Origin: Nematopogon swammerdamellus
Taxonomy: Eukaryota; Arthropoda; Insecta; Lepidoptera; Adelidae
DNA: 64,000 nucleotides
NCBI GenBank assembly: GCA_946902875.1
Contig: OX336348.1
Coordinates: 18,873,741-18,937,740 of the forward strand
Direction: 5' to 3'
The notes beneath the pieces are model-generated. The model was not told where the DNA came from. It saw only the letters and a program-made list of their open reading frames with translations, and did no database searches. Positions 1 through 9,653 of this stretch are shown piece after piece (the first letter of the stretch is position 1; each line of letters begins with the position of its first letter). A program made the translations under genes and the position numbers.

Positions 1-82
<82 letters not shown>

Positions 83-124
83 GATATGTATATAGATAGA
101 TAGGATAGAATAGGATAGGATAGA
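1..124. repeat. (TA)n microsatellite grading into GATAG repeats
   Basis: About 75 bases of uninterrupted TA are followed by TATAGATA and TAGGATAGAA units that lead directly into the 68-bp minisatellite. The second minisatellite array at 7.2 kb is likewise preceded by a TAGGATAG array, so this simple-repeat plus minisatellite pairing occurs twice in the window. The left edge is cut by the window. Confidence 0.95.
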
Positions 125-125
125 G

Positions 126-1290
126 TCGAGAAGGTTTATCGTATTCCTGAACGCAGCTCGGCCTTCGGCCTCGCCCATAGTTACTTACTGTCTTCGAGAA
201 GGTTATTCGTCTTCCTGAACGCAGCTCGGCTTTCGGCCTCGCCCATAGTTACTTACTGTCTTCGAGAAGGTTATTTGTCTACCTGAACGCAGCTCGGCTT
301 TCGGCCTCGCCCATAGTTACTTACTGCCTTCGAGAAGGTTTATCGACTTCCTGAACGCAGCTCGGCCTTCGGCCTCGCCCATAGTTACTTACTGTCTTCG
401 AGAAGGTTTATCGTCTTCTTGAACGCAGCTCGGCCTTCGGCCTCGCCCATAGTTACTTACTGTCTTCGAGAAGGTTATTTGTCTACCTGAACGCAGCTTG
501 GCCTTCGGCCTCGCCCATAGTTACTTACTGTCTTCGAGAAGGTTTATCGACTTCCTGAACGCAGCTCGGCCTTCGGCCTCGCCCATAGTTACTTACTGTC
601 TTCGAGCAGGTTTATCGTCTTCCTGAACGTAGCTCGGCCTTCGGCCTCGCCCATAGTAACTTACTGTCTTCGAGAAGGTTATTCGTCTTCCTGAACGCAG
701 CTCGGCCTTCGGCCTCGCCCATAGTTGATTACTGTCTTCGAGAAGGTTATTTGTCTACGTGAACGCAGCTCGGCTTTCGGCCTCGCCCATAGTCACTTAC
801 TGTCTTCGAGAAGGTTTATCGACTTCCTGAACGCAGCTCGGCCTTCGGCCTCGCCCATAGTTACTTACTGTCTTCGAGCAGGTTTATCGTCTTCCTGAAC
901 GCAACTCGGCCTTCGGCCTCGCCCATAGTAACTTACTGTCTTCGAGAAGGTTATTCGTCTTCCTGAACGCAGCTCGGCCTTCGGCCTCGCCCATAGTTAA
1001 TTACTGTCTTCGAGAAGGTTTATCGTCTTCTTGAACGAAGCTCGGCCTTCGGCCTCGCCCATAGTTACTTACTGTCTTCGAGAAGGTTATTTGTCTACCT
1101 GAACGTAGCTCGGCCTTCGGCCTCGCCCATAGTTACTTACTGTCTTCGAGAAGGTTATTCGTCTTCCTGAACGCAGCTCGGCCTTCGGCCTCGCCCATAG
1201 TTACTTACTGTCTTCGAGAAGGTTTATGGTCTTCTTGACCGCAGCTCGGCCTTCGGCCTCGCCCTCAGGTACTTACTTATTCGAGAAGTT
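126..1290 (+). repeat. 68-bp minisatellite array, copy 1 (about 17 units)
   Basis: The unit runs from TTCGAGAAGG to TTACTTACTGTC with a period of 68 bp (for example starts at 193 and 261). Each unit carries a short palindrome, CGGCCTTCGGCC, followed by TCGCCCATAG. Units differ by a few bases, and variants such as TTATTTGTCTACC against TTTATCGTCTTCC recur along the array. The last unit is degenerate (CCCTCAGGTACTTACTTATT) and joins a foldback element through the same linker as in the second array. Confidence 0.95.
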
Positions 1291-1325
1291 TTATTTATGT
1301 AATATTACTAAAAATAATGAAATAA

Positions 1326-2345
1326 AAAATAAAGTTTAAAAAACTGTAACCCGACTATGGAAAAAAGTAACTATAATAAAAAAAAACTAAAAAAAGTTTC
1401 AAAACCTTTACCATAAATAAAATAAACTAAAAAGTAAGAAACAAGATATTTGGGCGCCATGGCAGTGCTTCCCTTCGGACGTTGCTATCATCGTCTTATT
1501 GGGTAAGAGCAGTCTTTTCATTTTACTGTTTATTTAGTTTTATTGAAGTCTTCTGGCAGTTTCACATTAATAACGTTATAATTAAATTGAAATGCCGTAG
1601 TCGTGCGTTGTCAGCTATAAAAAAAAATTATCTACTTAACTTTAAATATACGAAAATACTTTTCTTTAGGTTTCCGTATGCCGTACGGTTTATATTTAAT
1701 ATTATATTTAAGCCTACGCCGTCTGTCTGTCTGTCCGTCCGTCTGTCTGTCCTACTGCTCTATCTTTGGAACCGTAATAGGTAGACAGTTGAAATTTTCA
1801 CAGAATTATGTGTTATTTACCTACTACTACTGAGTAACTCTAATGAATAAATGAAAGGTTATAGGATTATATTATTGTGGCCGATTGCTGTTGTATGAGT
1901 CGAGGCAAAATATTATCTTTACCTCCCTCCCTCATTCCCTCTTCCCCTCCATCACTCCCTCACTCCCTCACTCCCTCTCTTCCCCTTCCTCAGCATGATC
2001 GCAAAATTAACAACGAGATGCCGTCAATCAAGCATAATTTTTTTTTATAGCTGACAACGCACGACTACGGCATTTCAATTTAATTATAACGTTATTAATG
2101 TGAAACTGCCAGAAGACTTCAATAAAACTAAATAAACAGGAAAATGAAAAGACTGCTCTTACCCAATAAGACGATGATAGCAACGTCCGAAGGGAAGCAC
2201 TGCCATGGCGCCCAAATATCTCGTTTCTTACTTTTTAGTTTATTTTATTTATGGTAAAGGTTTTGAAACTTTTTTTAGTTTTTTTTTTTATTATAGTTAC
2301 TTTTTTCCATAGTCGGGTTACAGTTTTTTAAACTTTATTTTTTTT
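1326..2345. mobile_element. Foldback element with ~300-bp terminal inverted repeats, copy 1
   Basis: The left arm (about 1326-1628) is the reverse complement of the right arm (about 2036-2345). Both end in AAATAAAGTTTAAAAAACTG followed by TAACCCGACTATGG. The ~400-bp loop holds a GTCTGTCTGTCCGTCC tract and a CTCCCTCACTCC pyrimidine tract. Nearly identical copies lie at 8639-9653 and 11212-12225. The short ORF at 1482-1784 runs from arm to loop and is not credible as a gene. Class is unassigned: no transposase is present, so it is non-autonomous. I see no clear target-site duplication. Confidence 0.85.
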
Positions 2346-2735
2346 CATACTCTATTCGCCCGCCTGACTATGTAGAATCCGTGATTAATCTATGAACGCG
2401 CCGTATTAAATGACTTGTTTTAACTGATATTTTATCCGAAATATTCTTCGTACACGCTCTATCTATCCCTATATAAACCATGACCCCAATCCCTAGTCTG
2501 CCGCTCTAGACTCCCTTCTACCTACTCCTCTTGTACCAGGTGGACCGAACCCTATCGTTAGTAAGTAGTACGCCCGCCAAACTATGTTTACTCTATAGCT
2601 CGTCCAACAAATGATGATCGTTCTCTAATGTGTTCCCTTCCTATATTGCACATACGAAAAATAACCTACCTATTATCCTACCTCGCCCGCCGGACTCTAC
2701 CCTATCCTATGACAACTACATGGTTCACTTCCCGA
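2346..2735. other. Unassigned G-poor DNA
   Basis: There is no convincing gene. The plus strand is rich in C, T and A and poor in G. A degenerate motif recurs loosely (CGCCCGCC at 2358, 2570 and 2686). Composition resembles 4333-5463, 20.7-24.5 kb and 37.1-39.9 kb. It may be the 3' part of the Gypsy element downstream of the BTB ORF, but I found no LTR boundary. Confidence 0.5.
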
Positions 2736-3195
2736 ATTTGACCAAACCAATTCAAATCGTACCAACTTACAATATTTTACCAAACCAATTCAAATCGTAC
2801 CAACTTACCATATTTTACCAAACCAATTCAAATCGTACCAACTTACCATATTTTACCAAACCAATTCAAATCGTACCAACTTACCATATTTTACCAAACC
2901 AACTCAAATCGTACCAACTTACCATATTTTACCAAACCAATTCAAATCGTACCAACTTACCGTATTTTACCAAACCAATTCAAATCGTACCAACTTACCA
3001 TATTTTACCAAACCAATTCAAATCGTACCAACTTACCATATTTTACCAAACCAATTCAAATCGTACCAACTTACCATATTTTACCAAACCAATTCAAATC
3101 GTACCAACTTATACCGTATTTTACCAGACCGAATCACATGTTACCAACTTATACCGTATTTTACCAGACCGAACCAAATGTTACCAACTTATACC
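2736..3195. repeat. 38-bp tandem array (about 12 units)
   Basis: Units built on CCAATTCAAATCGTACCAAC repeat every 38 bp and decay towards the right end into CCGAATCACATGTTACCAAC variants. Because 38 is not a multiple of three, the three frames rotate through the array and all stay open. This produces a spurious repetitive ORF at 2630-3199. Confidence 0.93.
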
Positions 3196-3358
3196 GTAGT
3201 ACTCCCCAAATTAGACTTGTTATCAAGACCAATTTCGTTACCCAATCACATTCCGCCCCCTTTCTCTCCCCAATGGAAAAGCTCTCTCTGCCCCTTTTTT
3301 TTCTATTTATTTCATCCAATCTTCTTTACATATAAGCGGAATGATGTTCTCTACCAGG

Positions 3359-4332
3359 TCAAACCCTTTGTTGCATCCTGGCCATCGCCTCTTTCCACTC
3401 CCTCATATCTTCCTCGGTAAAGACCTCCCCTGGCGTATCCACGTTCAGACCCTTTATTCCATCGACACCCCCTTCGGTGTCCGCCGTATTGACATCGTCA
3501 TTGACCGCGAACATTCCCAAGAGGGGGTCCCCTCGATTGGGTACTAATCCGCTTTCTTTCATCTTGACTCCATCCTTCTCCCAGTTAATCCTTGCCACAA
3601 ACTGGGGCTCTCTCTCAATTTCGTCGACCAGGGCCACTCCTCTATATGACACCGCCGGTCCCCGGAGCTCCGCTTTCCTCAAATCAGTTCGACGCCGGCT
3701 CCTCTTTCTCTGTTCGGATCGTCTGTTCCTTGCTGTCGTCATACCGCTCGAGGCCGACGGTGGGCTGCGAGGTTTCCTAAAAAGGTCCGAATCCGAACCC
3801 GGCTCGTCTCCCAGCACAGGCGCTACCTCCATCGTTTGTGGCATACGCTGCCCTTCCCGTGCCTCTGGTCCTGGTGTTATTATCTGGCCACCTGATTCGG
3901 GGTTGTCCTTTATATTCCCTCCGATCAGCCCCTTTATTTGCAGTTGTTCGGCGGTACTTAGAAATACCGCCAACTCCTCCTGCTGGACCTTTGTCTCCCC
4001 GCAGTACATGAACTCTACCAGATTTACTAGCACTGCGGAACCAACATTGTTAGGTACAATATCGGGTGCTGTGCAGCGTGGCTCTTGAACATTTCCCGGA
4101 AGTAGTCCGAATTTGCTGCGAGTACGAACTTGTGGGCCTGCAGCAATTGCCCCTCTGCAGCCAGCGTCACGTCCGCGAGATCTCCTTCTGCCAGTAAACT
4201 GACAAGTCCCGCCGCCATGTTTGTGTGGAAGTCGCTCCAGTTGAGGGAGGAAAACCCGCTCGTCTCCATCCTATTTGTGCTTCTTCTTTTCCTCTCTGTA
4301 CTCTTTCGTAGGACCCTATGAAACATCCACAC
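3359..4332 (-). CDS. BTB/POZ-domain ORF (one frameshift) in the env position of the Gypsy element
   Basis: The N-terminal part (4332 to about 4050) encodes a BTB fold of the insect lola/tramtrack type: [10 protein letters not shown], then [11 protein letters not shown], then [15 protein letters not shown], then MF and QHPI. After a single-base frameshift near 4050 the domain continues in the next frame with [32 protein letters not shown] domains mediate dimerisation, usually of transcription and chromatin factors. The remaining ~190 residues have no zinc fingers. They contain a basic, NLS-like stretch ([14 protein letters not shown]) and an acidic C-terminal region. Translation probably starts at the first Met (4332) or the Met 21 residues later. 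The ORF lies on the same strand as, and downstream of, pol and the coiled-coil ORF. Whether it is an accessory gene of the element or a captured host fragment is inference. The domain call is firm. Confidence 0.8.
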
Positions 4333-4969
4333 CGAAGATAATGACTAATTGCATTACCAACTGGCTATACGCGTATTGCGAACCCCCCCGCAATCTTCAC
4401 CAAAACTACGTTACTTGTTAGGAAAATGGACCCCTTATGAAACAACCAGCCATTATATTTTTTTTTTCTTTTCATTTATAACTCATTTCAAATTCACATA
4501 AACTCCCCTTTTGTAACTTACTTATTTTAATTCTTAACAGTATTAACCCCAACAATGGTTGCTAACTCTCAACCCCTGTCTCAAAGAGTATACAAAATTT
4601 CCCCCCTCCAATTATTCCCCAGAAGCGAAAGGGAAGTAATCTCGTTTGACAGCTTTGTAACATAAAGTCCACTTATGTGGCAAATCTCACACATCCCCCT
4701 AATCTAAATATAAATCGAATACAATTATACCCTTCACTACCTTACTGAATGTCATACAGCGTCAAAAAGCGCATATAAATATAGCTCCTACCTTTCATCC
4801 CACCATTCCCTAGCTCTACTCTCCTATTCCTCATATATAACTTCTTTACACAATCTAACATAAACCCTTAACAATCAACACATACATACTTAACGTTCGT
4901 CGAGCAACTCAGTTTATATTCTTTTCTTATTGATTTGAAATAATACACGAATGTTCCGCTTATATGATT
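4333..4969. other. Unassigned G-poor spacer between the BTB and coiled-coil ORFs
   Basis: No ORF of note and no RNA gene is recognised on either strand. Composition is AT-rich and C-biased on the plus strand, i.e. G over C on the Gypsy sense strand. It could hold an intron, UTR or part of an LTR, but no matching second copy occurs elsewhere in the window. Confidence 0.45.
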
Positions 4970-5410
4970 TCAAAAGGAAAATATCTAATCATGAAATCCC
5001 CCCTAACCTAATTGCCACCTAGCTACAAGTTAGGAAACCACGTTTGGCTAGTCCGTAGTTAAACCTTATATTTTTGCTAAGAAAATATCTCTACCATCCT
5101 GAAATTTCCCTAGTCTTATCGCCCCCTTTGTTACAAATTATGAAACCACGTTTGGCTAGTCCGTAGTTTAACCTTATGTTTTTGCTAAGGAAATCCCTCT
5201 ACCATCCTGAAATTTCCCTAGTCTTATCGCCCCCTTTGTTACAAATTAGGAAACTACGTTTGGCTAGTCCGTAGTTTAACCTTATATTTTTGCTAAGGAA
5301 ATCCCTCTACCATCCTGAAATTTCCCTAGTCTTATCGCCACCTTTGTTACAAATTAGGAAACTACTTTTGGCTAGTCCGTAGTTTAACCTTATATTTTCA
5401 GCCAAGAAAA
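4970..5410. repeat. ~108-bp tandem repeat (about 4 units)
   Basis: CCATCCTGAAATTTCCCTAG recurs at 5094, 5202 and 5310 (period 108), each time followed by TTACAAATTA and GGCTAGTCCGTAGTT. A more diverged first unit begins near 4970. The units are non-coding and occur nowhere else in the window. Confidence 0.9.
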
Positions 5411-5463
5411 TCCCCTTTACACTTTAATATGCCACCACAATGAATACACAGCTAACACAATCC

Positions 5464-5841
5464 CTACGAAAGCTTACTTATCGCGTCCCTTTCTCTATCT
5501 GCTAGTGCCCTTTGTATCCCTTCATCGCGGGCTTGCCTTCGCTCTAATTCTTTCAGTTCGTTGATCTTAGTCTTCAATAGCCTTCCAGCCCGCGCTAGTT
5601 TCTCCTCAGCCCTCTTGCCCCTCTTCTTCAACCTCTTCTCATACTCCCTACCTACCATCTCCCCAACCTCACTATCCTCTATTGCCAATTCCTTTTTACT
5701 ACGTAAGAACTTTGTCAGACTAATTGCTAGTTGTAGCTCGGACCCCTGGTACATGAGCTCGACTTCTTGCTCTGCTACCACCTTCGACAGCTCCTTCATC
5801 TCTGCAGCCCTCTGGTCCATCTCTCCCTTCAGTGAATCCAT
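5464..5841 (-). CDS. Coiled-coil ORF immediately downstream of Gypsy pol
   Basis: A 125-residue ORF begins about 50 bases after the pol stop, on the same strand. It is highly charged and predicted by eye to be almost entirely helical (MDQRAAEMKELSKVV at the start; KRLKKRGKRAEEKLARAGRL and LKELERRQARDEGIQRALAD near the end). There is no signal peptide or membrane segment, so it is not a classical env. A middle stretch, VELMYQGSELQLAISLTKFL, loosely resembles the C-terminal helices of the BTB ORF nearby (VEFMYCG...[10 protein letters not shown]). The start is the first Met. It could be a structural or regulatory accessory protein of the element; no family is recognised. Confidence 0.55.
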   Translation of the reverse strand: MDSLKGEMDQRAAEMKELSKVVAEQEVELMYQGSELQLAISLTKFLRSKKELAIEDSEVGEMVGREYEKRLKKRGKRAEEKLARAGRLLKTKINELKELERRQARDEGIQRALADRERDAISKLS

Positions 5842-5889
5842 TGTAGTTCTTCTGGAAATTACTTTCTCCGTTTATTTCCAACTCTGATA

Positions 5890-6213
5890 TTAGTTCGAAT
5901 AATACCTTTCTAAATGTATAGTGTTATAATTTCCTCTAACCTTCCCCGTACCCGGTTCTACTAAAGCATAATTATTTATATACGGTTTCGCAGCTACAGA
6001 GTAAGGTCCCTCATATTTTAATACGAATTTTTTTGTAATCTTCTCTTCCGCGGACGACTTTGGTATTGTTTTAAGTTTTACTAACTGCCCTATTTCGAAC
6101 TCTACATTCTGGTATTTCTTATCATACCTTTTTACCCTGGCCACCGCATTTAAACGGATATTTTCCCCTGCCTTTACCCTATCTTTATCTAAGATTTCTT
6201 TCGTTACTCCTAT
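5890..6213 (-). CDS. pol: Gypsy pol, C-terminal end of integrase (GPY/F-like domain)
   Basis: The segment encodes the post-catalytic end of a Ty3/Gypsy integrase: an NAVARVKRYDKKYQ linker, then FEIGQLVKLKT, SSAEEKITKKF, KYEGPYSV and a C-terminal GNYNTIHLERYYSN, matching the GPY/F module pattern. The open frame extends upstream to 6315, but those ~33 residues come from an unrelated inserted repeat starting with ACCCGACTATGG near 6219. This is the continuation of the integrase interrupted at 12226. A stop follows HLERYYSN, and the coiled-coil ORF begins shortly downstream. Confidence 0.8.
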   Translation of the reverse strand: MGVTKEILDKDRVKAGENIRLNAVARVKRYDKKYQNVEFEIGQLVKLKTIPKSSAEEKITKKFVLKYEGPYSVAAKPYINNYALVEPGTGKVRGNYNTIHLERYYSN

Positions 6214-6654
6214 TATTACCCGACTATGGCAGAGCCAAAAAGGAGGGTAATGTGGTTGGCAGTCTATGTGGCTGGGTATGTACGGATGTTCCACCGTAAC
6301 TGCTAAACTACTCATTCGATTTTGATGATCGTGGTGTCAATCGATTTGTTATGATGGTCCCCTTGTCATGGGGTACCAAATTTTTCCATAAATAAAAAAT
6401 GGCGGCCGTGGGACCCCATATTGTCACACTTTACAAAAATATTTTCTTCAAACCCCACCGAGTGGGGTATCATTGTCAAGAGCTTCTAAAGGCGATTTCA
6501 AAAATATAAGACACCTTAATGGTTTAAACCAAAATGAATGAAATAAAAAATTATAAGCCCAACCGTGGTTCGGATTCCACGTAAAACTGTAGGTCCCTTC
6601 AGATTCAAATTCAGATATTTATTTTGCCATATTTATTATTCCCTTCTTACCTTA
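6214..6654. other. Repeat fragments, including a SINE piece, inserted in pol
   Basis: The left edge carries the TTACCCGACTATGG motif also found near the ends of the foldback elements, followed by CCAAAAAGGAGGGTAATGTG, a repeat motif I associate with Lepidoptera. A GTGGGGTATCATTGTCAAGA motif follows at 6459. Positions 6561-6598 (GTGGTTCGGATTCC then ACTGTAGGTCCC) match the B-box region of the SINE family seen at 40.1 and 61.0 kb. No gene is present. Confidence 0.6.
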
Positions 6655-7166
6655 TAGGATAGGATAGGATAGGATAGGATAGGTGAGGATAGGATAGGAT
6701 AGGATAGCATAGGATAGCATAGGATAGGATAGGATAGGATAGGATAGGATAGGATAGGATAGGATAGGATAGGATAGGATAGGATAGGATAGCATAGCAT
6801 AGCATAGCATAGCATAGCATAGCATAGCATAGCGTAGCGTAGCGTAGCGTAGCGTAGCGTAGCGTAGCGTAGCGTAGCGTAGCGTAGCGTAGCGTAGCGT
6901 AGCGTAGCGTAGGATAGGATAGGATAGGATAGGATAGGATAGGATAGGATAGGATAGGATAGGATAGGATAGGATAGGATAGGATAGGATAGGATAGGAT
7001 AGGATAGGATAGGATAGGATAGGATAGGATAGGATAGGATAGGATAGGATAGGATAGGATAGGATAGGATAGGATAGGATAGGATAGGATAGGATAGGAT
7101 AGGATAGGATAGGATAGGATAGGATAGGATAGGATAGGATAGGATAGGATAGGATAGAATAGGATA
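6655..7166. repeat. Pentanucleotide array TAGGA/TAGCA/TAGCG
   Basis: About 100 uninterrupted 5-bp units. The array is organised in blocks: mostly TAGGA (6655-6790), then TAGCA (6791-6832), then TAGCG (6833-6909), then TAGGA again to 7160. Three minus-strand frames stay open (Leu-Ser-Tyr-Pro-Ile and similar), giving the artefactual ORFs at 6636-7225. Confidence 0.97.
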
Positions 7167-7169
7167 AAG

Positions 7170-8605
7170 TTTTCGAGAAGGTTTATCGTCTTCTTGAACG
7201 CAGCTCGGCCTTCGGCCTCGCCCATAGTTACTTACTGTCTTCGAGAAGGTTATTTGTCTACCTGAACGCAGCTCGGCTTTTGGCCTCGCCCATAGTTACT
7301 TACTGCCTTCGAGAAGGTTTATCGACTTCCTGAACGCAGCTCGGCCTTCGGCCTCGCTCATAGTTACTTACTGTCTTCGAGCAGGTTTATCGTCTTCCTG
7401 AACGCAGCTCGGCCTTCGGCCTCGCCCATAGTTACTTACTGTCTTCGAGAAGGTTATTTGTCTACCTGAACGCAGCTCGGCATTTGGCCTCGCCCATAGT
7501 TACTTACTGCCTTCGAGAAGGTTTATCGACTTCCTGAACGCAGCTCGGCCTTCGGCCTCGCCCATAGTTACTTACTGTCTTCAAGAAGGTTTATCGTCTA
7601 CTTGAACGCAGCTCGGCCTTCGGCCTCACCCATAGTTACTTACTGTCTTCGAGAAGGTTATTTGTCTACCTGAACGTAGCTCGGCCTTCGGCCTAGCCCA
7701 TAGTTACTTACTCTCTTCGAGCAGGTTTATCGTCTTCCTGAACGCAGCTCGGCCTTCGGCCTCGCCCATAGTTACTTACTGTCTTCGAGAAGGTTATTCG
7801 TCTTCCTGAACGCAGCTCGGCCTTCGGCCTCGGCCATAGTTAATTACTGTCTTCGAGAAGGTTTATCGACTTCCTGAACGCAGCTCGGCCTTCGGCCTCG
7901 CCCATAGTTACTTACTGTCTTCGAGAAGGTATATCGTATTATTGAACGCAGCTCGGCCTTCGGCCTCGCCCATAGTTACTTACTCTCTTCGAGAAGGTTT
8001 ATCGTCTTCCTGAACGCAGCTCGGCCTTCGGCCTCACCCATAGTTACTTACTGTCTTCGAGAAGGTTTATCGTCTTCCTGAACGCAGCTCGGCCTTCGGC
8101 CTCGCCCATAGTTACTTACTGTCTTCGAGAAGGTTTATAGTCTTCTTGAACGCAGCTCGGCCTTCGGCCTCGCCCATGGTTACTTACTGTCTTCGAGAAG
8201 GTTTATAGTCTTCTTGAACGCAGCTCGGCCTTCGGCCTCGCCCATGGTTACTTACTGTCTTCGAGAAGGTTTATCGTCTTCTTGAACGCAGCTCGGCCTT
8301 CGGCCTCGCCCATGGTTACTTACTGTCTTCGAGAAGGTTTATCGTCTTCTTGAACGCAGCTCGGCCTTCGGCCTCGCCCATGGTTACTTACTGTCTTCGA
8401 GAAGGTTTATCGTCTTCCTGAACGCAGCTCGGCCTTCGGCCTCGCCCACAGTTACTTACTCTCTTCGAGAAGGTTATTCGTCTTCCTGAACGCAGCTCGG
8501 CCTTCGGCCTCACCCATAGTTACTTACTGTCTTCGAGAAGGTTTATGGTATTCTTAACCGCAGCTCGGCCTTCGGCCTCGCCCTCAGTTACTTACTTATT
8601 CGAGG
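7170..8605 (+). repeat. 68-bp minisatellite array, copy 2 (about 21 units)
   Basis: Same unit, strand and period as the array at 126-1290, including the CGGCCTTCGGCC palindrome and the same unit subtypes. The final unit and the ~50-bp linker into the foldback element (TTTTATTTATGTAATATTAC) match the first array, so array plus foldback behave as one composite unit present twice. Confidence 0.95.
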
Positions 8606-8638
8606 AGTTTTATTTATGTAATATTACTAAAAATAATG

Positions 8639-9653
8639 AAATAAAAAATAAAGTTTAAAAAACTGTAACCCGACTATGGAAAAAAGGAACTATTATTAAA
8701 AAAACTAAAAAAGTTTCAAAACCTTTACCATAAATAAAATAAACTAAAAAGTAAGAAACAAGACATTTGGGAGCCATGGCAGTGCTTCCTTCGGACGTTG
8801 CTATCATCGTCTTATTGGGTAAGAGCAGTCTTTTGATTTTCCTGTTTATTTAGTTTTATTGAAGTCTTCTGGCAGTTTCACATTAATAACGTTATAATTA
8901 AATTGAAATGCCGTAGTCGTGCGTTGTCAGCTATAAAAAAAATTATCTACTTAAATTTAAATATACGAAAATACTTTTCTTTAGGTTTCCGTATCCCGTA
9001 CGGATTATATTTAATATTATATTTAAGCCTACTCCGTCTGTCTGTCTGTCCGTCCGTCTGTCCGTCCTACTGCTGTATCTTTGGAACCGTAATAGGTAGA
9101 CAGTTGAAATTTTTACAGAATTATGTGTTATTTATCTACTACTACTGAGTAACTCTAATGAATAAATGAAAGGTTATAGGATTATATTATTGTGGCCGAT
9201 TGCTGTTGTATGAGTCGAGGCAAAATATTATCTTTACCTCCCTCCCTCATTCCCTCTTCCCCTCCATCACTCCCTCACTCCCTCACTCCCTCTCTTCCCC
9301 TTCCTCAGCATGATCGCAAAATTAACAACGAGATGCCGTCAATCAAGCATAATTTTTTTTATAGCTGACAACGCACGACTACGGCATTTCAATTTAATTA
9401 TAACGTTATTAATGTGAAACTGCCAGAAGACTTCAATAAAACTAAATAAACAGGAAAATCAAAAGACTGCTCTTACCCAATAAGACGATGATAGCAACGT
9501 CCGAAGGAAGCACTGCCATGGCTCCCAAATGTCTTGTTTCTTACTTTTTAGTTTATTTTATTTATGGTAAAGGTTTTGAAACTTTTTTAGTTTTTTTAAT
9601 AATAGTTCCTTTTTTCCATAGTCGGGTTACAGTTTTTTAAACTTTATTTTTTT
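8639..9653. mobile_element. Foldback element copy 2
   Basis: Same structure as the copy at 1326-2345: ~300-bp inverted arms (about 8639-8942 and 9350-9653) around a ~400-bp loop. Loop orientation is the same as copy 1 and opposite to copy 3. No transposase is present. The ORF at 8903-9148 is chance coding. Confidence 0.85.

Noticed and set aside
1..1290. CRISPR-like array
   Set aside because: The 68-bp units are contiguous tandem repeats with no unique spacers, in a eukaryotic genome.
1482..1784. ORF within foldback copy 1 (also 8903-9148 and 11718-11963)
   Set aside because: The ORF spans the arm-loop border and contains translated GTCTGTCC repeats; no domain, and it mirrors in inverted copies.
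2630..3199. 189-codon repetitive ORF
   Set aside because: Created by the 38-bp tandem array rotating through the frames; no domain and no initiation context.
6636..7225. Long minus-strand ORFs of Leu-Ser-Tyr-Pro-Ile repeats
   Set aside because: A stop-free 5-bp repeat is open in all frames; there is no real protein.
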